A stretch of 64,000 bases of DNA, taken from the NCBI GenBank assembly GCA_018398585.1, contig JAGTTD010000005.1, forward strand, positions 6,503,355-6,567,354, in the 5' to 3' direction. Numbering within the stretch: the first letter of the stretch is position 1; every line of letters starts with the position of its first letter. Below the pieces are notes generated by a model that was not told the origin of the DNA, did no database searches, and was given only the letters and a program-made list of their open reading frames with translations. A program made the translations under genes and the position numbers. This document shows, one piece after another, positions 34,445-44,913 of the stretch. Origin of the DNA: Simmondsia chinensis. Taxonomy: Eukaryota; Streptophyta; Magnoliopsida; Caryophyllales; Simmondsiaceae.

Positions 34445-35898
34445 TAATTCATCCAAGGAAGGTTTGCATCCTCTTATAAGCTACGAGATGCATTGTGGGA
34501 CGTCTCTAGTAAGCAGGGTAGTGACTTTCACATTGCAAGAGCACTTGCGTACTCGAGCCTCGTTGTGAGCAACAATGCGCATTAGCCCTGTTTACGGGAT
34601 CCCGCGAGCATTGTCGCATGGGTTGGGCAACACCATGCCCATTGATAATTGAGGGGCAGTTGGACATGCGCTGACATGTGCCCATGTGGGATCATAAGAA
34701 CTCCAGATAAGGATAGAGGCCATGAATATGAGGCGCACCCGAGGGACTTAATAGTCGTTAGGTTACTCTGAAGTAGGGCTACTCCAGGCTGCTTTTAAGA
34801 GATGGTTGACATAATGAAGGACGGGTGACTAAAGGAACAACCCAGGGTCAAGACAAGCTCGGGACTTGAAAGGTGTCAATGGTGTCCGACATGGTTGATG
34901 GTGTGTAGCAAGTGTGCTACCCCATGTTGGGTTAGTGCACAAGTAAGCAGAGAGTTTTGAGGACTGGCATAGATGATGAAGCCTCATTGTGCACGTGTGC
35001 ATCTAAGTGATGTGTTCGCAAGGGAATCTATTGACGGGTCACGCTTCAGAATTTGAGGTACTAGTGTTTGATGGTCGTCAATATGCCACTTAATGGTTCG
35101 CCTTTTGGGTCAGTGGACCTGGGTGAATTTGAGACACAATGTGGGGCTCTTGGGGTTGAGAGAGGTTGCATTTGACAATTCATACATGTCATGAAAGGAG
35201 AAATATGGATGAGGATTATGCTGCAATGAGAAGAGTTTCTACAATAATATTCTAGTACTGCATATGGAGGAATCGAGTAAGTTGGAGGAGAGGATAGTCA
35301 ATGTTTGTAACAAGATGAAAAGTTTTAAATGTTTTCTTGTCAAAAATAGGGGCCAAAGCACGATGAAGCACAGGAAAACAGAAGCAAGCAAAGTTCGAGC
35401 TTTAAGAATTTCCGAAGGACATTATATCCGAGAGCATCAAGAAGAGCACAGTTGAGCCCTCTGCGAATAAAAAGGAGGGGGGAAGTCGGTGAAGGAGGGT
35501 AGAAATGGTAAAGACATTAATAATCTTCGCACCACGGAGTGAGCTGTTGTTGACATTTGATGGAGATGAATCAATCGTTGTCAAACAAATAACAATGACG
35601 AAATAGGGAATTAATAATTACATCTCATTTTACTTGACTAACACAATTGTTATGGTCGACTAGCACTCTTGATAATGATTGCTTACTCTCCTCCTTTGCT
35701 TGCTGCATTGGTTCTCTCTTTCTGTTTCTGGCCTTCTCTAGTGATGATGATATAATCTTATAAAATATTTAGTATAGCTTGTAATTTCCCATTTTCTTGT
35801 GTTTTGCTGGCTATATGTTGGCTAGTTATGTTCTTATCCGCTGCAAGCTTTTATGCTAGCTAGCTCAGAATAGCTATAGCTATTCTCCAAATCCCCTC
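34445..35898. other. Unclassified sequence right of the solo LTR
   Basis: No recognised protein. The plus frame 35264-35455 (63 codons, lysine/glutamate-rich) has no family I recognise. The composition resembles old retrotransposon DNA. Confidence 0.4.
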
Positions 35899-36097
35899 TA
35901 CATGCTTGGAATGGCAATGGGGTAGGGCAAGGGGTGCCTTCTCCATATCCAGAATCATCACCCAAATTCATATCCATAACTGCCTCTAGTATGAAACCCA
36001 TACCCGCCTCGACAGGTACAAACTCATACCCATACCCGCGGGTATCCAATAGGTATTCATTACTCTTCTCATACTCGGCCTAATGTATGTATGAAAT

Positions 36098-36743
36098 TGT
36101 TAGGTTATATCTCAAATTACTTGTTTTATTTTTATGGGGTTGTCGTAGGGTCACCGATCTATCGGGAGGGAATCCGATCGATCGGGTGATTTAAGGAAAG
36201 ATTCAGGATTTTTGGCTGTGAGAGGGTCGATCGATTGGCACTTGGCCGATCGATCGGGACCCCGATCGACCGGGAGTCGTTTTCCGCAAACCCTAGTTGT
36301 CTTCTATAAATAAGGGCTTAGGGTTTCGGCTTAGGTGAGTTTAACTCCAATTATGATCCAATCAAAAGCGTGAGGCGCCGCTATTAAGAAAAAGAGGTGA
36401 TTTCGTAATTCCTCCAAGATTTTGAGTGCTACGAGAATCCAGAGGGAGTGATTGTAATTCTTCCATATATCTCATTATAGGAAGTGTCATTGTAATTCTT
36501 TCGTTCGGTTAATAAAGAATCTCCATCTCCGCCCGTGCTCCTCTCTCGATTGTAGAGGGGTTTCCACGTAAATATTGTGTGTTCTTGTTTTGTTCTTTCT
36601 TTCTCCATATTTGTTTACTTCTCATTTTGTGTGAGTCATATTATTTGAATCGAATCAAGTTATCAGGGTCCACGCTTCTGCATTAAGTTTTTCCTAATAA
36701 ATTGGTATTATAGTATATCAGATTTGTTTAAATTTTTCTTACA
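36098..36743 (+). repeat. 5' LTR, 646 bp
   Basis: TGTTAGG...TTACA. Carries five CCGATCGATCGG-type palindromes and a TATA box at 36305-36313. Confidence 0.88.
36154..36313 (+). promoter_or_regulatory. Palindrome array and TATA box of the copia LTR
   Basis: CCGATCTATCGG 36154, CCGATCGATCGG 36174, TCGATCGATTGG 36227, CCGATCGATCGG 36246, CCGATCGACCGG 36262. Then GGGAGT, AAACCCTA at 36288-36295 and TATAAATAA at 36305-36313. Confidence 0.7.
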
Positions 36744-36817
36744 AATTTGGTATCAAAGCCAGGTTCAGAGCCTTGGGTGGAATTTGTATTAGAGCATGTT
36801 TATTTCGATTTGATAAT

Positions 36818-37180
36818 ATGACGTCCGCAATTAAGACCGAAGTTGAGAAGTTTGGTGGTCAAGGGAGCTTCAGTTTATGGCAGGTTAGCGTGAAGGGCCT
36901 CTTGACTCAAAGTGGCTTGAAGAAAGCTTTAGATGGGAAAGAAAAGAATCCAGAAAATTTGACAGAAGCACAATGGAAGGGAGATTTGGTTTGTGATCAA
37001 GGGCTTTATGGGAAGCAGAAAGGTTTTCGCTTCAAGCAATTCCTGACGAGTAGACGTGTCACGTTTGGTGAGTCTTCATTGCTATCTCCACAGAAGATGT
37101 CATCAGTTGTTTGTGATTCAGGTCAGGTGTGTAAGCCAGAGGGAGTTCAGTTTCAGTTGAGTAACATAGTTCAACAGTAG
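36818..37180 (+). pseudogene. Copia gag N-terminus fused to debris
   Basis: The ATG at 36818 opens a TNT1-like gag: EKFGGQGSFSLWQVSVKGLL, then TQSGLKKALDGKEKNPENLT and EAQW. After about 55 residues the similarity stops and an unrelated in-frame stretch runs to a stop at 37180, consistent with a large internal deletion. Confidence 0.75.
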
Positions 37181-37402
37181 GTGGCTGTTTCAGAAGATGT
37201 GTTAAGAGCCAATTCAGAGAAGAAAAATATTGGCATTGCTGATAACCTCTCAGATATGTTCACTTAGTTTCTACCTAACAGGAAGTTCAAGCTTCGCTTG
37301 GTTAGGTTTCGTACTTCGTTGAGTTAACCCCGTGTGTGGGGGTTTAGTGAAGAAGGTGGAGGAAATTCTTTTATGTATGTAATTTGAGCCAAGATAGAGA
37401 TT

Positions 37403-37963
37403 TGTTAGGTTATGTCTCAAATTACTTGTTTTATTTTTATGGGGTTGTCGTAGGGTCACCGATCGATCGGAAGGGAATCCAATCGATCGGGTGATTTAAG
37501 AAAAGATTCGGGATTTTTGGCCATGAGAGGGTCGATCGATCGGGAGACATTTTCCGCAAATTCTAGCTGTCTTCTATAAATAAGCGTGAGGCGCCGCCAT
37601 TAAGAAAAAGAGGTGATTTCGTAATTCCTCCAAGATTTTGAGTGCTACGAGAGTTCAGAGGGAGTGATTGTAATTCTTCCATATATCTCATTCTGGGAAG
37701 TGTCGTTGTAATTCTTCCGTTCGGTTAATAAAGAATCTCCATCTCCGTCAGTGGTTTTCTCCCCTCTCGATTGTAGAGGGGTTTCCAATAAATATTGTGT
37801 GTTCTTGTTTTGTTCTTTCTTTCTCCATATTTGTTTACTTTTCATTTTACGTGAGTCATATTATTTGAATCGAATCAAGTTATCAGGGTCCACGCTTCCG
37901 CATTAAGTTTTCCCTAACAAATTGGTCTCATAGTATATCAGATTTGTTTAAGTTTTCCTTAGA
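37403..37963 (+). repeat. 3' LTR, 561 bp, with internal deletions
   Basis: Matches the 5' LTR but lacks the two palindromes next to the TATA box and about 45 bp after the TATA-containing CTATAAATAAG. Ends TTAGA instead of TTACA. Confidence 0.88.
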
Positions 37964-38848
37964 GAAATAATTATTCAAATCCGCCCATATTAATTATTTA
38001 ATACAATTTTTTAAAAATTCAATTACATTCTTTTACAACATTAATAAATAATTAAGTAATTAATTTAAGCACATATTTTTTAATTTGAAAGTTAACTATA
38101 CAAAATGGAGTGTGTATGATGGGTACAAGGCAGGCAGAGCCGGTTTAGAGCGGAGCGGGGCGGGGTGGGGCGGGACTCGAACAACACTATACCCAGCCTG
38201 CCCCTACCAGTGGTGGGTACACCGAACCCATATCCGCTACCCGTCTCACTTATACTCATACCCGCTAATAAGGAGTTTTATCCACCCCATTGCCATCCAT
38301 GTACATGCCCTTCACTATAAGAAAAACTGTATTTTCCCACCATTGGTTTTCGGTCAGAACTTCTGATTGATTTTCTAATCGAGTTCCTACAGGTTCAACT
38401 TCACTGATAGGTAAAAGAATTGGCGGGAACCCAATTTTAGAAAAATATCATTTTAAAAAAATTAGAAAACTTAACACTAATCTAATAATTATTTCGATCC
38501 TAATTTAATAGAGTTATTTATATTTTAATATCTTGATATTTGTAAAAATAATAAAAAGGACTTGTAACCCTTTTTTGATTTATTTTCTAACACCTCGGAT
38601 TTTCTTTATATTAATAAATACGACAGTCCCTGATATCATATCTTGGGAAAAAAAATTAATGTGACAGTTCCCTTTAAAATTTAATACACACTATAATATA
38701 TTGACAAAAATACTCATCTTAATATAACATGTCACTTTAAATATTCATTAAAATAAAAAGTATTAACAATTGAAAATAAGAAATTTTCTACATTATTCTG
38801 TAAATATCGAATACTAATACTAAAATATAAAGAATCCAATTTAATACC

Positions 38849-39108
38849 CATTATAATACTAGGGTTTATTTACCAGGTACTATGGCATCGGATCTCATTA
38901 AAACTCTGAAATTAAGCGTGCTTACGCGAGAGTAATATCAGGATGGGTGACCTCTTGGAAAGTCCCTGTGTTGCTAACCCTATAAGGTTGGAGGTCATCG
39001 AAAACAGCCTCTCGGCAGGATTACACCCTGAAGGGATAAGGCTGCGTATATTCATCCTCACAGACCTTGTTATACGAAAGCCCTTGAGGCACTAAATCTG
39101 TTGTTGTT
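38849..39108 (+). mobile_element. 5S rRNA-headed SINE, copy 1
   Basis: Bases 38862-38980 (119 bp) align along the full length of a plant 5S rRNA gene: GGGT start, TACCAG, CGGATC, TTAAGCGTGCTT, GCGAGAGTA, AGGATGGGTGACCTC and GTGTTGC..CCC. Bases 38981-39108 are the Angio-domain-like tail (AAACAGCCTCT, AAGGCTGCGTA, GCCCTTGAGGCACT, (TTG)n). The 10-bp direct repeat ATTTAATACC flanks it (38839-38848, 39109-39118). 5S internal promoter boxes A and C are recognisable. It lies within the CACTA region. Confidence 0.8.
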
Positions 39109-39300
39109 ATTTAATACCACCACTCAATTTTCCCTCCTCATTCTACCCTCACAACTCGCAACCTCCCGTCCATTCCCTTCTCCCCAACGCCTATCAACCA
39201 CCGCTCGCCGCCCCTCGCGCCGCCGCCGACCGTGTCATCCACCGTGTTGCCGCCGACTGAGTCATCTACTGCGTTGCCACCGCCGACCACGACCGTAGGT
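39109..39300 (+). other. GC-rich leader-like segment, possible 5' exon of the CACTA gene
   Basis: C-rich stretch with many CCGCCG words ending in a good donor, CCGTAG followed by GTATCT. The next plausible acceptor is GTGCAG before 41232. Speculative. Confidence 0.3.
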
Positions 39301-39769
39301 ATCTCTCTCTAATTTTTTTTTATTTCTTTTATACGTAGAATTAGTTTTTTTTTATGTGTTTAAATTTTAACAAACCTAAAAATTAAATGTAGATATTGTT
39401 TGAATGTTAAATGCAGTTCTATTTTTTTTCCTTTTGTTTTTCTGGTATATCTAATTTTGTATAGAAATTTGTGATAGCAACTTAATCTCACACACTAATC
39501 CGCAATCAAATATTATTAGGCTAAGTCCTACATTATAATTATACTACTCTTCTAACTCTATATAGAGGGGCTTAAGTAAATAGAAGGAATATGGATGAAA
39601 ACTGTGTTTGAGTCTCTACCCGTCTCTATTTCTCTAGTCTTTCTCCCCATATCTTCCCTTATCGTATTCTTTTACTTTAAATTCTACATTCTTGTAAGGA
39701 TTACCAAATTTTATACTAATATACTACAACTTGAGTTGGTTTATCGCCTTGGATTGATTATGGATCATA

Positions 39770-40140
39770 ACACAACCAAATAATCAAAAGATAAATAATC
39801 AACCAAACGAATACGCATATATTGATATAGTTCACTATAATATGAAATATTTACAAGTATAGATAGCAATTTATAGGAAAAAAAGGGGAAGAAGAAGATT
39901 GATAGCAATGGGGGAGGATTAACCGAGAGAGAGGAGCAACACATCAATTTTCAACATAAAGCTCTCTTTACTAAGGGCCTTATATATAATACAAGTTAAT
40001 GACTCTAAAATGACCCTAATACCCTATTTTGACCCGGTTCAATAATTGGGTCTAATGTCGGGTTTGTATCAATTTGAGACCCAATCATTCTTTAATGAGC
40101 CCTAATTTTGCTTGAAACAACCAAGTGTCGACATGGGATG
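39770..40140 (-). mobile_element. LTR-like element related to 29518-29898
   Basis: Minus strand has TTGATACAAACCC near the start, TATATAAGGCCC, and AAGAAGAAGATT on the plus strand, then TTATGATCCATAA near the end. No target repeat. Confidence 0.35.
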
Positions 40141-40457
40141 TGTTAGCTATGATTTTGCTTCTTCTCTCCCGGGGTTTAATTTAGTATTATTATTTTTTGA
40201 CTAAAAACAACTTAAACTTTATTTATGATTCTAAAAATTTACGTAAATTTTCTATTTATTAATGTCATATCTTAACTTTCTAAAATTTAAAAAGTCTAAA
40301 CTTTACATAGAGAAGTATGAATTTACATAGAAAAGTGCAAACTTTGCCATCGGATCAAGTCTGTCTGGGGTCGACCCATTAATTTTATCTCAACTCTTAT
40401 ATTTGTAAAAATGTTGGGTGACTAGTCATATAATTATTAATAATTTTTGTTTTTAGA

Positions 40458-41087
40458 ATAAATTACAGAAAATTTTTCTATTTTTTACTTTAAAAACAAG
40501 AAACCCCTCTTATAAATAAAAGCACTCACAAAATCCTCTCACTTTTAAAAATTTATCACTTAACTCCCATGTAACATTTTTTTTGACCATTTTGTCCCTA
40601 AAAATGAGGGGAGGGGGGTTAAATGTTTAATTATATTCTTAGAAGGGGGTTCTATATTATTAGACAAAAATTAGAAAAATATTATGTTTTTTGCAATAGA
40701 ATTAAGAGAATTTTATATATTTGTAAAAAAATATAATTGTTGTAATTAATTAAAGTAATGATATTATAAGTTTAAAAGATAAAAAATATATTTTAAATTT
40801 TCATAAAAGGTATTATAAGATAGAATATAATATTTTTTATTAATATTATAATGTCACTACTACATAATTAATTAAAATAATAACTTTAATAAACATAGAA
40901 AACCTTTTTTTTATAAATATAAAAAAAATTCTATCTAAAAATAAAATAAAATACTCAACTATTTTATTTTGAAGGGTAAAATAGTAAAAAAAAAAAAAAA
41001 GTTGTTTGGGGGCAAAGTGATAATTTTTTAAAAGTGAGGGGGTTTAATGAGTAGTTTTATTTGTGAAGGGGGATTTTTGTAATTTAC
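40458..41087. mobile_element. Foldback MITE, copy 1 (relative at 60841-61255)
   Basis: About 100-bp arms in inverted orientation: AAATTACAGAAAATTTT, TTACTTTAAAAACAAGAAAC, then CTCACTTTTAAAAATTTATC on the left, mirrored by the segment 40990-41087. Confidence 0.65.
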
Positions 41088-41231
41088 CCTTGTTTTTATA
41101 ATACTTCTTAGTGTGTAAATATATTTATATATACATTATGAAAATCATTACAATAGTACTTTTATGTAACATTTAGTTGGCATACGTGGCTACTTTTTTT
41201 TTTAATGATTTGTAAACATTATTAAGTGCAG

Positions 41232-42975
41232 GATTTATCTATATGGATGCACTTCAAAGTAAAGCTTGGGTTAAGAGTTCAAGAGTTCAAGAGTTTCACC
41301 TCAATTTCGTGATGGTGTGGAAGCATTTGTTACTCATGCACTTGCTATTGTGGGTGTGGATGAGACGATACCGTGCCTATGTAAGTCTTGTGCAAATCGA
41401 TATTACTTGGACAAAGACAGTGTGAAACTTCACCTTACACTTAAAGGAATGGATGATAACTATGTACGTAGCAAATGGTATCTCCATGGGGAGCTGGAGG
41501 TTGCTGAGCTAAATAATGTTGTTATTGAGATCGATATGTCCGATGCATCATCAGATGATGGTATGCATGAGATGTTAGAAGACGCAGATACACCTTTATA
41601 CCCTGGATGTGATGAATTTACAAGGCTCTTGTTTGCTGTTGAATTATGACATCTTAAATGCTTGCATGGGTTGACTGATGATGGATTTGATGCTTTTTTG
41701 AAACTTTTTATGAGAGCTCTTCCTAGAGGTGAGATATTGTCAAACTCCAATAAAACAAAAAGCATTAGTAGAAAGTTGGGTACTACAAAAAGATGGATGA
41801 ATGCTGGAGAGATAACAAAAGTAAGCGGAGAAGAAACTCATCGAAGGAAAGGCAAAAGAACAAGTTTTAAAGAACAAACTTTCTGGTACACCTAATCAAC
41901 AGTATATGTCTCCAGAGGGACAGGTACACATATATGCCCTTATAAGTATAGTGTTATAATTTATTCTATCATACATTGTTAAATTGTCATGCTTTTGAGG
42001 TTAGGAACGATGTGAAAGGGGTATTAAGAACCAAAAAAGAATCAACAGCGAGGCAGTACTGTGGGGTGAAGGCTCTTGCCAGACGGCACCAATGGAAGAT
42101 AGTTTAGCCTTTTAGTTTGCTTTGAATTGTGTGATTTTTTTATTTTTTTTGAAAATTTTTATTAAATTATTGGAAGTTCCTTGTGCATATAGATGACAAG
42201 TAATGGGAAAGAACCAGATGAACTTAAAATATTTCAACATACCCATATCTCGAAATCTCAAACTAAATTTTATGATGGATTTGTTGTTGCTCTAGTATGA
42301 TTTATCTGTAGTTGTTCTCTATTTCTGTTTCTTTCCATGTCATGTATTAAAGTTACCACTACCATTTCCTAAAATGATATTAGGCGGAGATTGAGAAACA
42401 ACTGAAAGAGCTACCTGATGATGCTGATGAGGCAACCACTAGAAAGGCGTGCAAAGTGACATCTGTTGAAGTTGTTGGAGAAGATGCAAATGGATATGGA
42501 CAAACTTATGGGTTGGGTGTTAAAGTTCCTCGTTCCAGTGCGAAGCATTTTGCATTAGCTCAAGAACAAGCTAAAAATAAGAAGTTGGAGGACGAGCTTA
42601 AAAATGTTAATAATAGCTTGGAATCTCTATGGATGGAGATAAATTTTCAAGAGTCAACTATTCTGAAATTAACAAAAAAGGTCAGTTTGCTTTTGCTTTT
42701 ATTTGGAATCCTGCCTAATATAAAGTTTAATTGGTTTTGTGAGGATTATACATTGAAAAACACAACTTACAGATGAGTAAATAAGATTCAATGAATATGT
42801 TGTTGCAATTGGATTACCCTTTTCAATTAAGAAAATTTGAATGTTTTTCTTTGTTTTATAGGAAGTTGGCTCATCTATTGATGGTGAATTTTATGATGAG
42901 GAACAGTGTAAAAGATGACTTCGAAGATGAAGATGATGCACTAGAAGATGAGCAACAAGAATGATGGTTTGTTGT
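41232..42975 (+). pseudogene. CACTA transposase remnant: transposase-associated domain plus TNPA/PTTA-like C-terminus
   Basis: After the acceptor near 41231, frames encode MDALQSKAWVKSSRV, then GVEAFVTHALAIVG and IPCLCKSCANRYYLDKDSVK followed by LHLTLKGMDDNY and YLHGE, the plant transposase-associated domain (Cys-rich, ends in W..HGE). A triplicated 8-bp AAGAGTTC near 41274 shifts the frame. At 41640-41730, LHGLTDDGFDAFLKLFMRAL continues the TNP2 N-terminus. The catalytic body is missing. At 42385-42690, DANGYGQTYGLGVKVPRS and a coiled-coil tail resemble the C-terminal part of PTTA/En-Spm proteins. Intron-like segments separate the pieces. Confidence 0.7.
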
Positions 42976-43467
42976 TTTACATTTGACTAGAAACTTATGT
43001 TTGGTTGCTTTTTATCAACACTGCTATTAGTCGGGCAAGATGTATTATTTGTCAGGCATGATGTATTTTTGATGACCTTGCTGGTGTTAGTCGGGATCAT
43101 TTGGATGGTGCCTTTTGTGAACCTTGTATTTTAGGGTGAATTTGTGGATAATTGTAGTTGGATATTCGGTATGAAAATTTTTGGTTGGTATGATGACAAT
43201 GTTGGTTGGTTTTAGGTGTTTGCTATTTTATTTGGCAGGTGCAAAGTTCTTACTGGTAATATTATTATCGGCATGTTCAATTATTTTTTAATTGGTAGAA
43301 CGTACTAGATATAGTTGGTAAATGGTATAAAAATCATGTTGTTGGTGAAGGCAATAGCAACAAACCTAAAATTATAGTTGGTAAAAGCAATAAGAATAGA
43401 AATGTAATGGTGTTGCTAAAAGCAATAGAAATTTAATTTGTTGCTGAAAGTAATAGCAATAGAAATG

Positions 43468-44465
43468 CCAACAATAACAATAACAGTTTCAGTGTCACAA
43501 GGGCTTTTGCTTGTGCAGGGTCTGGGAGGGGTAGGATGTACGTAGCCTTACCCCATCAGGGTGAGACCTGACGATAGGCTGTTTCCGAGGATCCCCAACC
43601 TGGTAGTAGAAATATATGGAGAGCCTGCAAGGAGGGCATGTAAAGCCTAGAAATCATGTGCCGCATGTATGCAAGAAAGCATGTAGGCATACAATCAAAT
43701 CTAATAATATGAAAAGCATGTAAGCATGTACTTATGTATGAATGTATGGCGAGCCTAGGATTATAGTATTCAGGGTAAAAAGTATGAGCAAACAAGCAAG
43801 TACGAGGGGGATCCTGCATGCGATACCACTCACACATATAGCGCAAACATATAGAGAAGTGGATCATCTAGAGAGTAAAGAGAGAGATAGAGGTAGAGAG
43901 AATGTCAGTATTTTGGAGCCTTAATTGACCAACTACCATCCGTGCTACGTGTATGCCCACGGTCATACCCGTAGCTTACGGGTGCTTGAATGTCCTACAT
44001 CGCTAATTCGGCTACCCCTATCCTAAACTTGCACTGAGCTCTAAACTAGGGCCATCTCTACAATTAGGTTGGAGTTAGTGAAATCCCGTCAAATCAAATT
44101 GTCTCTATTAATTTTACTTTTATTCTTATTTTTAATTTTTTTTCTATTTGCATTTGGCCGGCCCCTTCCTCACTTCCCGTCTATGATATGTGTTGCTCAC
44201 ATCTCCTTACATGAGCAGTGAAGAGTCTCTAATCAATTCTTCTTTGGCCGGCCTCTTCCTCAGTTCCCCTCCGCCTTAGGAGCATTGGGCCACCCATCAA
44301 CATCATAAATGTGTATAAGCGTTAAGCAAACAGGCAACCTCTCGTTATACGAGTGTGTGGTGCTCCTACACTACTATATCAGTTACACCGATGCTAGCCC
44401 TCCACTGAGCTCTATCCAGAGCCATCTCTTCGTTTAGATTAAGATAGGCGAGATCTTGACGGATC
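43468..44465 (-). mobile_element. RTE LINE 3' end, chimeric, with 18-bp target duplication
   Basis: Flanked by the exact repeat GTAATAGCAATAGAAATG (43450-43467, 44466-44483). The minus strand starts with the LINE C-terminus (TIRQDLAYLNLNEEMALDRA, then QWRASI). It then shows a second degenerate copy of the same C-terminal region at 44265-44050 (RGRPKK context). It ends in the shared tail GGTTGGGGATCCTCGGAAAC to (TTATTG)n at 43473-43605. Confidence 0.8.
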
Positions 44466-44785
44466 GTAATAGCAATAGAAATGTAATATAGCTAAAGACA
44501 ATAACAACATAAATGCAATTTTGTTGCTGAAAGTAATAGCAACAAAAATGTAATTTTGTTGTTAACAATAATATCAATAAAACTAGCAACAAGATATTTG
44601 TTGCTATTGGGGTACAATTATAACAATGAGCGTCATCTGTTGCTATAGCCTTTAGCAACAACGACAATAGTAATAATGTAGCAATAAATAGATTTTTGTT
44701 GCCAAAATTTACAACAACAAAAAACGGCCAATAGCAAAAAAATGCGTTGGTGCTATTTGTCACTTCCTTTTTTGTAATTATGTTA
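44466..44785 (+). repeat. CACTA right subterminal repeats and decayed terminus
   Basis: At least six GTTGCT/AGCAAC-containing repeats in both orientations, continuing the array at 43340-43467. It ends GACAAATAGC-like (inverted) next to TTCCTTTTTTGTAATTA. Confidence 0.6.
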
Positions 44786-44913
44786 ATTTATATCAACTTT
44801 TAATTATATTAATTTAAATCATAAATAATTTAAATTGTATAAAGAGTGTGAGACAGAACATTTACTAGGGAATATATTGTCTCTATTTGAGATCGAGATC
44901 TTGCAACTTGCAA

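Larger units (their letters stand above)
36098..37963 (+). mobile_element. Internally deleted Tork/TNT1-like copia element
   Basis: Two LTRs (36098-36743 and 37403-37963) with the exact target duplication GAAAT (36093-36097, 37964-37968). A primer-binding site TGGTATCAAAGCC begins at 36748, and a purine-rich tract (CCAAGATAGAGATT) precedes the 3' LTR. Only a gag start and about 200 bp of unplaced coding debris remain between them; protease, integrase and reverse transcriptase are gone. Confidence 0.88.
35907..38301. mobile_element. hAT-like MITE split by a copia element
   Basis: Ends TGGAATGGCAATGG and CCATTGCCATCCA, with flanking 8-bp repeats TACATGCT/TACATGCC (35899-35906, 38302-38309; 7 of 8). 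Without the copia and its duplicated target (1871 bp) the MITE is 524 bp, close to the 503-bp relative at 19491-19993. Confidence 0.75.
38313..44785 (+). mobile_element. Decayed CACTA (En/Spm) region with nested insertions
   Basis: A CACTATAAGAAAAACTG terminus-like sequence lies at 38313. Transposase-associated coding remnants lie at 41232-42975. Subterminal GTTGCT(A/G)AAAGCAATAG repeats of both orientations lie at 43340-43467 and 44466-44760, and the inverted right terminus reads TTACAAAAAAGG. Whether the 38313 end and the 44785 end belong to one element is not settled, because their first 20 bp differ. Insertions inside: 5S-SINE, LTR-like piece, foldback MITE and LINE. Confidence 0.6.

Noticed and set aside
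35264..35455. Plus-strand 63-codon frame
   Set aside because: Charged composition only, inside unclassified repeat-like DNA.
38849..39108. Cassandra-type TRIM LTR (which also carries 5S sequence)
   Set aside because: No TG..CA LTR borders, no second LTR or primer-binding site; the 3' side is the LINE/SINE tail with (TTG)n.
39101..39298. Pro/Arg-rich plus-strand frame as a protein
   Set aside because: GC-rich leader-like DNA; the frame has no conserved content and starts within the SINE tail.
43556..43867. Minus-strand 103-codon frame
   Set aside because: Lies in the LINE 3' UTR and tail; non-coding.
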